NCBI GenBank assembly: GCA_913061185.1
Contig: CAJXTI010000001.1
Location: forward strand, 1 to 64,000
DNA from: an uncultured Oceanobacter sp.
GTDB taxonomy: Bacteria > Pseudomonadota > Gammaproteobacteria > Pseudomonadales > Oceanobacteraceae
DNA length: 64,000 nt
Direction of reading: 5' to 3'
Part shown: positions 57,349 through 64,000 of the stretch, in pieces
Layout of the letters: every line of letters begins with the position of its first letter
Position numbering within the stretch: the first letter of the stretch is position 1
Program-made: the position numbers and the translations under genes
The notes under the pieces: generated by a model
Database searches by the model: none
Told to the model about the DNA's origin: nothing
Seen by the model: only the letters and a program-made list of their open reading frames with translations

Positions 57349-59703
57349 TCAGTGGGTACTGGACGGTCGTTGCGGACGATACTTGAGTTCCAGCAGTGCC
57401 CGCTTCAGGCGTTCGCCACTGGCAGGCTTGGCTAGCAGGTGATAGATTCCAACCGCATGGGCCTGTTCTCTGACCGAGCTGATGCTGAGACCCGTGAGCA
57501 TTAATACGTTGGGCTTGGGGCTGATCGAGGCGTCATCCTGAATGCGTTGCATCAGTTCAAGCCCGTTCATGACCGGCATATCCTGGTCAATGATGGCACC
57601 ATCAAACGCATGTCCGGTAGCTGCCTGATTACGCAGCATGGCCAGGGCTTCCTTGCCGCTGTAGGTGCTTTCAACACGCACTCCCCAACGTCGGATCTGC
57701 TTTTCAATCACTTTCCTGAGCGAGGCGTTATCGTCAACGATCAGGATATGCATACCAATCAGACTGTCATCGTGGCCCGGCTGCACCGATGTTTCTGCGC
57801 TTTCAGGCTCCAGTGGCAGGTACAGGGTAAGAGAACCCGCCTGGGTCGTCAGGCTTTCCATTTCCAGCGATGCCTTCATAAAGCGGATCAGATGACGGCT
57901 GACGGTCAGATTCCAGGGCGTTTCGCCGTTTGTGTGATGGGTGCTGCAGAGCAGATCCAGCATGATTCTCAAATCGTCGCGATTGGTGATGGTGCCATGT
58001 AACTGAATCTGGATCGACACACCATGAACCTGGCCCCGGTTGTTGCGTAGCGGGCTTAAGTGCGTGCTGATTTCACCTTGTTCAGTGTAGGCCAGCAGTC
58101 GGGCGTAGAGGTTATGCAACAGGGTTTGCAGACGATTACGGTCACCCACCAGTCGAGCTGGCAGGTCTTCTTCCTGGTCAACCATCAGTTCAACCTGTTT
58201 ACGGTTGGCTTCCAGTTGAAAATGCACCAGTACCTGATTGGTCAGGGAGACCAGATCAAAGGCACGGGTGTCCAGCTCCAGATGATCATCCTGAATCTTG
58301 GCCAGTACCGAAATTTCGTTGGCGACGTGCAGCATTTCCCGCCCGGCCTGAGCAATGGTTTCGGTGAAATCACGCTGGTTATCGGTCAGTGGGGTGTCCG
58401 ACAATAATTCATTCATGCCGAGCACGCCGTTGATAGGAGTGCGCAGTTCGTGGCTGATTTGTGACAGGATCGCGGGGTTGATCGCAACGCCACGGTTGGG
58501 CGATTCCAGAAACTGGTCACTCTTGCGGGTCAGGCGCAAAACGGCCATGACCATACAGGCGGTCATAACGGACGGTAACAACAATGCCATCCAGTTATTG
58601 ATGGAATCAAACTCCAACAGGTTATTGCTGATGAACAGGATCAGTAATACACCGCCAAGATTGGCCATGGTGCCAGTCAGGAACCAACGCTGTGCTGATG
58701 GGTGGCGACTGCTGCCGATGCCGAGCAAGATCGCCAGGATCAATTGCATCAAGATCACCAGGAGGGGGGCCAGAGTTTCGCTATAGCTGCCGGACAAGGA
58801 CGTTAGCAGTATGGTGCCGAGGATTGATAAGCCGGTACTGCCCAGTAATATCTGACGGAACAACCGGGCATGCTGGCCTTTCCAGCCAAGGAAGTAGACC
58901 GCCAGAGATTGGCTGGCAATGGCGGCACCGGTGGCCAGCTCGGTAACAATTTCCGAATGCTCGAGGTCAATATTCAGTAACAAACCCAACTGGCCCAGCC
59001 AGCTAACCATAAATACTGTTGATGCCAGACAGTAGCCCGATGCACACCAGGCTAGCCAAGAGCGGCGCGTTAAGGCCAGATTGATAAAGTAAGCTGCGGT
59101 TGCCATTAACCAGCCGGCGACCAAGCCAATCAAAATGGATTGACACTGTTCGTTTTGCAGAAAACGTTGTGGTGTCATCAGCCGTACATCGGTATTGATC
59201 AGGCCGCCGCTCGACAACGACAGCAGATAACTTTGTGTTGTCATTGCCGGTAACGTTAATAAGAACGGGTGGGCCTGCTGATAACTACCGGAAGGGGCGG
59301 TAAAACCATTGATAACAGTGATAGCATCACTGCGACTGATATCAAACATGGATACTGACGGAATATGGTTATTGGACAGCGCCAGTATGACCTGCTTATC
59401 TATCGGAAACGGATTATAAAGACTGATGCGTAGCCAGAAGGTGGAATGGCTGACCCCAAAATGGAGGTTCTCGGCATGGCTTGGAGTAAAGCGTAATTGG
59501 ACTTGCTGAGTCAGCATATCGTCAATAGCTAACGACGATTCAGGGTCTTCCAGGATCGAGACGTAGCTACTGATCGAATGATTAAAATCGCTTTCCGGAA
59601 TCAGTACCGGACTGCTGGCCCAGCTACTGTTGCTTAGGCATAGTAGCCAGAGCAGCCCTGTTAACCATGATGACTCAAGTAGCCTTTTTGCCAGATCTGC
59701 CAT
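57349..59703 (-). CDS. 7TM hybrid histidine kinase-like protein with degenerate ATPase domain
   Basis: A 784-aa protein: signal peptide (cut near residue 29), periplasmic 7TMR-DISMED2-like beta domain (about 35-180, HFGVSHSTFWLRISLYNPF), seven membrane helices (about 188-395), HisKA with His418 in ISHELRTPINGVLGM, an HATPase-position region (about 515-632) and a receiver domain (651-775) with Asp657-Asp658, phospho-acceptor Asp706, Thr737 and Lys759. The ATPase region lacks the N-box Asn/Lys pair (it reads HNLYARLLAY) and shows neither a DxGxG G1 box nor a GxGLGL G2 box. It probably cannot autophosphorylate by itself. Ligand and partner are unknown. Confidence 0.85.
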   Translation of the reverse strand: MADLAKRLLESSWLTGLLWLLCLSNSSWASSPVLIPESDFNHSISSYVSILEDPESSLAIDDMLTQQVQLRFTPSHAENLHFGVSHSTFWLRISLYNPFPIDKQVILALSNNHIPSVSMFDISRSDAITVINGFTAPSGSYQQAHPFLLTLPAMTTQSYLLSLSSGGLINTDVRLMTPQRFLQNEQCQSILIGLVAGWLMATAAYFINLALTRRSWLAWCASGYCLASTVFMVSWLGQLGLLLNIDLEHSEIVTELATGAAIASQSLAVYFLGWKGQHARLFRQILLGSTGLSILGTILLTSLSGSYSETLAPLLVILMQLILAILLGIGSSRHPSAQRWFLTGTMANLGGVLLILFISNNLLEFDSINNWMALLLPSVMTACMVMAVLRLTRKSDQFLESPNRGVAINPAILSQISHELRTPINGVLGMNELLSDTPLTDNQRDFTETIAQAGREMLHVANEISVLAKIQDDHLELDTRAFDLVSLTNQVLVHFQLEANRKQVELMVDQEEDLPARLVGDRNRLQTLLHNLYARLLAYTEQGEISTHLSPLRNNRGQVHGVSIQIQLHGTITNRDDLRIMLDLLCSTHHTNGETPWNLTVSRHLIRFMKASLEMESLTTQAGSLTLYLPLEPESAETSVQPGHDDSLIGMHILIVDDNASLRKVIEKQIRRWGVRVESTYSGKEALAMLRNQAATGHAFDGAIIDQDMPVMNGLELMQRIQDDASISPKPNVLMLTGLSISSVREQAHAVGIYHLLAKPASGERLKRALLELKYRPQRPSSTH

Positions 59704-59721
59704 GGGAATCCCTTGCGAGTC

Positions 59722-59746
59722 TGGCAGGGCAGAAATTGCCCTGCCA
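59722..59746. repeat. Perfect hairpin between purD and the 7TM kinase gene
   Basis: TGGCAGGGCA-GAAAT-TGCCCTGCCA, a perfect 10-bp stem with a 5-nt loop, 18 bases upstream of the kinase start on the minus strand. No T-run. It may end the purD message or regulate translation of the kinase. Confidence 0.6.
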
Positions 59747-59804
59747 CGCGTTGTAGTACGGAATTGTGTGCCGGCTGGTTGTACTGGGTTATTGCGCCGT
59801 ATTG

Positions 59805-61091
59805 TTACTGCTTTTCCCGTGCAATAGCGCGGTAGCCAATGTCGGTACGATAAAACATATCCTGCCAGCTAACCCGCTGCGCCAGCTCATAAGCGGCCTG
59901 TTGGGCCTCACCGACGGTGTTACCCAGCGCGGTGGCACAGAGTACACGTCCACCAGCGGTCAATACATCACCATTGTCCGCAGTTTGGGTACCGGCATGA
60001 AATACCTTGCGGTTGGTGCCGTCATTATCGGGCAGTGAGATAACATCGCCCTTGCGGTAGTCGGCCGGATAACCACCGGCGGCCAGTACTACGCCCAGTG
60101 CCGGGCGGTCATCCCAATCGGCGGTTTCGCTATCCAGCTGGCCTTCCAGCGCGGCCAGGCAATGAGCCACCATATCGGATTTCATCCGCAGCATGATTGG
60201 CTGGGTTTCCGGATCACCAAACCGACAGTTATATTCAATCACCTTGGGCGTGCCGGTGGCATCAATCATCAGGCCAGCATAGAGGAAGCCGGTGTAATCG
60301 TTGCCTTCTGCGGCCATGCCCTGAACGGTCGGGTAGATGACTTCTTGCATAATGCGATCGTGAATGGCTGCCGTCACAACCGGGGCCGGGGAATAGGCAC
60401 CCATACCGCCAGTGTTGGGGCCAGTGTCGCCATTGCCAACCCGTTTGTGATCCTGGCTGGTGGCCATGGTCAGTACATTCTTGCCATCAACCATGACAAT
60501 AAATGAAGCCTCTTCACCACTGAGGAATTCTTCAATCACCACCCGGCAACCGGCATCACCAAAGGCATTGCCGGACAGCATGTCCTGTACGGCCTCTTCG
60601 GCCTGAGCCAGGGTTTCTGCGACGATCACGCCTTTGCCGGCCGCCAGGCCATCCGCCTTGACCACAATCGGTGCGCCCTTTTCACGCAGATACGCCAGCG
60701 CTGGCTCAAGCTCGGTGAAGTTCTGGTAGTCTGCGGTGGGGATCTGCTGCCGAGCCAGGAAGTCCTTGGTGAAAGCCTTGGAACCTTCCAGCTGGGCTGC
60801 TCCGGCAGATGGGCCAAAGATCTTCAGGCCTGCTGCCTGAAACTGGTTAACCACTCCGCCAACCAAAGGCGCTTCAGGGCCAACGATGGTGAGGCCAATA
60901 TTGTTGGTTTGCGCAAACTGCTGTAAGCCATCGAAATCCATCACGTCAATGGCGACGTTTTCCATATTGGCTTCGCGTGCGGTACCGGCGTTACCCGGCG
61001 CCACGAAAACTTTTGTTACCTGCGGCGATTGCAGGACTTTCCAGGCTAACGCATGTTCGCGGCCACCCGAACCTATGATCAATACTTGCAT
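59805..61091 (-). CDS. purD: Phosphoribosylamine-glycine ligase
   Basis: A 428-aa ATP-grasp enzyme, second step of purine synthesis. Start at the ATG at 61091 (MQVLIIGSGGREHALAWK, the standard PurD N-terminus); a frame extended to 61139 is rejected. Also seen: GPEAPLVGGVV, APIVVKADGLAAGKGV, FLSGEEASFIVMVDG, YNCRFGDPETQPIM. It lies 102 bp after purH on the same strand, so the pair is likely co-transcribed as purHD. Confidence 0.97.
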   Translation of the reverse strand: MQVLIIGSGGREHALAWKVLQSPQVTKVFVAPGNAGTAREANMENVAIDVMDFDGLQQFAQTNNIGLTIVGPEAPLVGGVVNQFQAAGLKIFGPSAGAAQLEGSKAFTKDFLARQQIPTADYQNFTELEPALAYLREKGAPIVVKADGLAAGKGVIVAETLAQAEEAVQDMLSGNAFGDAGCRVVIEEFLSGEEASFIVMVDGKNVLTMATSQDHKRVGNGDTGPNTGGMGAYSPAPVVTAAIHDRIMQEVIYPTVQGMAAEGNDYTGFLYAGLMIDATGTPKVIEYNCRFGDPETQPIMLRMKSDMVAHCLAALEGQLDSETADWDDRPALGVVLAAGGYPADYRKGDVISLPDNDGTNRKVFHAGTQTADNGDVLTAGGRVLCATALGNTVGEAQQAAYELAQRVSWQDMFYRTDIGYRAIAREKQ

Positions 61092-61108
61092 ATTGGTACT
61101 CCGAACAG

Positions 61109-61134
61109 CCAGTCGTCGGAAATCCGACGGCTGG
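61109..61134. repeat. Hairpin between purH and purD
   Basis: CCAGTCGTCGG-AAAT-CCGACGGCTGG, 11-bp stem (one G-T pair) with a 4-nt loop, no T-run. Similar in kind to the 59722-59746 hairpin; possibly an mRNA stabiliser or processing signal within purHD. Confidence 0.6.
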
Positions 61135-61193
61135 CACAATGATGTATTCTGATATTTGCCGCTGATGCCTGATGTCTGACATCCGGCTATTTA

Positions 61194-62822
61194 TCAATGA
61201 CGGAAGTGACGCATCCCGGTAAATACCATGGCGATGCCTGCTTCGTCGGCAGCCGCAATGACTTCGTCATCACGGATCGAGCCACCGGGCTGGATGATGG
61301 CCTTGATGCCATTGGCCGCAGCATTATCAATACCGTCACGGAACGGGAAGAATGCGTCTGATGCCATTACTGCCCCTTCGACCGGCAGACCGGCATGTTC
61401 AGCCTTGATGGCCGCGATACGGGCAGAATTTACCCGGCTCATCTGGCCAGCACCCACCCCGACCGTCTGGCGGTTTTTAGCGTAGACAATGGCATTGGAT
61501 TTAACAAACTTGGCCACTTTCCAGGCAAACACCAGATCATTCAGTTCTGCTTCGGTTGGGGCGCGTTTGGTGACTACTTTGAGGTCATCGACGTTGATCA
61601 TGCCATGGTCGCGCTGCTGCACCAGCAAGCCACCGTTCACCCGTTTGAAGTCCAATGCCTGGACGCGTTCGGTTGACCACTGGCCGCACTCCAGCAGGCG
61701 GACGTTTTTCTTGGCTTCGATGATGGCTGCGGCTTCGGCACTGACCGATGGTGCGATGATCACTTCGACAAACTGACGCTCGACAATGGCTTTGGCGGTG
61801 TCGGCATCCAGTGCGCGGTTAAAGGCAATAATGCCGCCAAAGGCCGATTCGGTATCCGTAGCAAATGCCAGATCGTAGGCTTTACGAATACCACCGTCGT
61901 TTTCCGGCACAACCGCTACCCCACAAGGGTTGGCGTGCTTGACGATCACACAGGCGGGTTTGGTAAACGACTTGACGCATTCCAGAGCGGCATCGGTATC
62001 GGCAACGTTGTTATACGACAGCTCTTTACCCTGCAGTTGTTTGGCGGTAGCGATAGACGCTTCTTGTGGATTGGCTTCCACGTAGAAGGCCGCTTGCTGG
62101 TGCGGGTTTTCACCGTAACGCATGTCCTGCGCCTTGATGAACTGGCTGTTGAAGGTCTGCGGGAAGTGCAGGCGGTTTGCGACGTCAAGTGTTTCTTCGG
62201 ACTGGTTGATGGTGCCGAGGTAGTTAGCAATCATGCCATCGTAGGCCGCTGTGTGTTCAAACGCTTTTAATGCCAGCGCGAAACGGGTCTTGTAACACAG
62301 GCCGCCGGACGTGAGTTCGGTGAGTACACTGTTGTAATCCGTTGCGTTCACCAGAATAGCGACGTGTGCGTGATTTTTGGCGGCAGAACGCACCATGGTC
62401 GGGCCGCCGATATCAATATTTTCAATCGCCAGCGGCAGGTCGCAATCCGGGCGGGCGACGGTAGCGGCGAACGGATACAGGTTGACTACCACCATATCAA
62501 TGGCATTGATGCCATGCTCAGTCATAACGGCATCATCCTGTCCGCGTCGAGCCAGGATGCCGCCGTGTACTTTCGGGTGCAGGGTCTTGACGCGACCATC
62601 CATCATTTCCGGGAAGCCGGTGTAGTCAGAGACTTCCACTGCCGCTACCTGGTTGTCACACAGCAGTTTGTAAGTACCACCGGTGGAGAGAATTTCGACT
62701 CCCAGCTCGACCAGAGACTGGGCAAATTCAACAATGCCGGTTTTATCGGATACGCTGATCAGGGCGCGGCGAACAGGCGTGTTGCCTGACTGGGACGGTG
62801 CGGTTGGAGTGCTGTGGCTCAT
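61194..62822 (-). CDS. purH: Bifunctional AICAR transformylase/IMP cyclohydrolase
   Basis: A 542-aa enzyme for the last two steps of IMP synthesis. N-terminal cyclohydrolase domain ([47 protein letters not shown]) and C-terminal transformylase domain ([50 protein letters not shown]). An 18-residue polar N-terminal extension precedes the conserved part. AGGA lies six bases before the ATG. A terminator for fis-dusB lies directly upstream. Confidence 0.97.
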   Translation of the reverse strand: MSHSTPTAPSQSGNTPVRRALISVSDKTGIVEFAQSLVELGVEILSTGGTYKLLCDNQVAAVEVSDYTGFPEMMDGRVKTLHPKVHGGILARRGQDDAVMTEHGINAIDMVVVNLYPFAATVARPDCDLPLAIENIDIGGPTMVRSAAKNHAHVAILVNATDYNSVLTELTSGGLCYKTRFALALKAFEHTAAYDGMIANYLGTINQSEETLDVANRLHFPQTFNSQFIKAQDMRYGENPHQQAAFYVEANPQEASIATAKQLQGKELSYNNVADTDAALECVKSFTKPACVIVKHANPCGVAVVPENDGGIRKAYDLAFATDTESAFGGIIAFNRALDADTAKAIVERQFVEVIIAPSVSAEAAAIIEAKKNVRLLECGQWSTERVQALDFKRVNGGLLVQQRDHGMINVDDLKVVTKRAPTEAELNDLVFAWKVAKFVKSNAIVYAKNRQTVGVGAGQMSRVNSARIAAIKAEHAGLPVEGAVMASDAFFPFRDGIDNAAANGIKAIIQPGGSIRDDEVIAAADEAGIAMVFTGMRHFRH

Positions 62823-62864
62823 GGTATTCCTGGCAACGGGTTGGCTGACATTAGTCGAAGTCTG

Positions 62865-62892
62865 AAAAACAAAAAGCGGCCTTGCAGCCGCT
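62865..62892 (-). terminator. Intrinsic terminator of dusB-fis
   Basis: On the minus strand AGCGGC-TGCAAG-GCCGCT followed by TTTTTGTTTTT, 20 bases after the fis stop. Confidence 0.92.
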
Positions 62893-62912
62893 CTTATCTG
62901 TTCATGCGCGTA

Positions 62913-63227
62913 TTAGAGCATGCCGTACTGCTTGAGTTTCTTGCGCAGTGTGCCACGGTTCAGACCAAGCACAACAGAGGCCTTGGTTTGATTATCGCGG
63001 GTGTATTTCATGACGGTTTCGAGTAGTGGCACTTCCACCTCCGACAGGACCATGTCGTAGATACCGGCCACTTCCTGGCCATCAAGCTGGTCGAAATAGT
63101 TCTGTAACGCTTTTTCGACACTGTCACGCAGGGTCTGGTTTGACGCCACGGGTGTTTCCAATCGGATGTGCTGTTCTGCTGGTTCGGTCACCGTATCAAC
63201 CTTCTTGATATATGCTTGGGTGTTCAT
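62913..63227 (-). CDS. fis: DNA-binding protein Fis
   Basis: A 104-aa nucleoid-associated regulator. The C-terminal HTH is diagnostic: [33 protein letters not shown]; the dimerisation helices precede it ([21 protein letters not shown]). GGGAG precedes the ATG, which overlaps the dusB stop by 4 bp: the conserved dusB-fis operon. Confidence 0.97.
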   Translation of the reverse strand: MNTQAYIKKVDTVTEPAEQHIRLETPVASNQTLRDSVEKALQNYFDQLDGQEVAGIYDMVLSEVEVPLLETVMKYTRDNQTKASVVLGLNRGTLRKKLKQYGML

Positions 63228-64000
63228 GCTGCAATCTCCCTCGAGTTCCTGATCCCCAGGAAAAACTGACGAACGGCGTGTCCTTGTTCGTCGATGGAAT
63301 TCAACTGATTGAACTGGCGGCGAAACTGTTCACCACCGGGTTGGCTGGCGAGATACCAGCCAACGTGCTTGCGGGCAATACGTAGCCCAAGGTAGTCGCC
63401 ATAAAAGGCGTACAAAGCCTGCAGGTGATCCCGCAGGGTGTTGTAAATCTCATCTGGCCGAGGCGCTTGCGGCTCTGCTCCGGTGGCCAAAAAATGATTG
63501 ATTTGCCGAAAAATCCAGGGATTTCCCTGGGCTGCACGACCGATCAAGACGCCATCGGCACCGGTATAGTCCATGACCTCAACCGCTTTCTGTGGAGAGG
63601 TAATGTCACCGTTGGCGAACACCGGAATGGACACCGACTGCTTGATTGCACGAATGGTGTCGTACTCGACGGTGTTCTTGTAGCCACAGGCACGGGTACG
63701 GCCATGGATCGCCAACGACTGGATACCGAGTTCTTCCGCCAGCGTTGCGATCACGTCTGCATTACGATGTTCAGGTTCCCAGCCAGTACGCATTTTCAGC
63801 GTTACCGGGACATCAACGGCTTCGACAACGGCTTGTAATATGTCTCGTACCAGGCCTTCATCTTTCATCAGTGCCGAGCCAGCGGCCTTGTTACACACTT
63901 TTTTGGCCGGACAGCCCATGTTGATATCGACAATATGGGCTCCGTGCGCCACGGAGTAACGAGCACATTCTGCCAGTGATTCCGGATCCCCCCCGGCAAT
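63224..64000 (-). CDS. dusB: tRNA-dihydrouridine synthase B (5' end beyond window)
   Basis: The C-terminal 258 residues of the FMN enzyme that reduces uridines to dihydrouridine in tRNA. The visible part begins [19 protein letters not shown] and includes [20 protein letters not shown] (catalytic Cys), [50 protein letters not shown] and [11 protein letters not shown]. The gene runs off the right edge; the true start is not in the window, so GTG at 63952 is not a start. Confidence 0.96.
   Translation of the reverse strand: MAGGDPESLAECARYSVAHGAHIVDINMGCPAKKVCNKAAGSALMKDEGLVRDILQAVVEAVDVPVTLKMRTGWEPEHRNADVIATLAEELGIQSLAIHGRTRACGYKNTVEYDTIRAIKQSVSIPVFANGDITSPQKAVEVMDYTGADGVLIGRAAQGNPWIFRQINHFLATGAEPQAPRPDEIYNTLRDHLQALYAFYGDYLGLRIARKHVGWYLASQPGGEQFRRQFNQLNSIDEQGHAVRQFFLGIRNSREIAA

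Noticed and set aside
62833-62848. CAAC-GG-GTTG near-palindrome upstream of purH as a PurR box
   Set aside because: Matches the PurR consensus poorly and lies next to the start codon; PurR is not expected in this lineage.

Overview
The window is chromosomal DNA from a gammaproteobacterium. The evidence is the Pseudomonas-like gene order rplU-rpmA-obgE-proB ... rpsT-murJ-ribF-ileS-lspA-fkpB-ispH next to a minor pilin cluster, pilRS, bamD and rluD, plus coq7, dusB-fis, ntrBC and an MSHA-type pilus locus. Base composition is moderately GC-rich and even. A marine Oceanospirillales or Cellvibrionales type organism is my best guess, not something the sequence proves. The left end (1-225) shows no gene that I can support and the right end cuts dusB.

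Layout. 226-732: trmL (minus). 904-16480: an MSHA-type IV pilus locus on the plus strand (mshI1, mshI2, mshJ, mshK, mshL, a small membrane protein where mshM/mshN normally sit, mshE, mshG, then the pilins and pseudopilins mshA-C-D-O-P and the large putative tip protein mshQ). It is split at 8724-10119 by a minus-strand 3-hydroxybutyrate dehydrogenase gene and a highly structured 100-nt inverted-repeat element. 16529-19047: ntrC-ntrB (minus), followed by a 0.4-kb region with sigma54/NtrC-like sites and a candidate 51-aa membrane peptide, then a CvpA-like gene. 20234-23723: ispB-dsbD-trxC (minus). 23940-36293: a housekeeping block on the plus strand (rplU, rpmA, obgE, proB, kdsA, rpsT, murJ, ribF, ileS, lspA, fkpB, ispH). 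36424-44291: a second type IV pilus gene set on the minus strand (fimT-like, pilX, a small secreted protein, pilY1, fimU-like, pilV, pilW, pilE), with its likely regulators pilR-pilS at 44447-47346. 47461-54935: nadE, bamD, rluD, pgeF, a DUF4124 protein, and ilvI-ilvH behind a long structured leader. 55035-64000: coq7, an AAA ATPase, a 7TM hybrid histidine kinase-like protein whose ATPase domain looks dead, purD, purH, fis and dusB.

How it fits together. Two separate type IV pilus systems are present, each with its own candidate tip protein: MshQ (LamG plus DUF6701) and PilY1 (VWA plus beta-propeller). The MSHA ATPase MshE keeps a c-di-GMP-binding MshEN-type repeat, so surface attachment is probably under c-di-GMP control, while the second set probably answers to PilSR. 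The rest is translation, envelope biogenesis, purine and branched-chain amino acid synthesis, nitrogen regulation and thiol redox (DsbD with thioredoxin 2). The most interesting observations are the divergent regulatory region with a possible micro-ORF upstream of ntrB, the structured element inside the MSHA locus, the apparent pseudokinase, the terminator-like leader of ilvIH, the reordered minor pilin operon, and several short tandem repeats.
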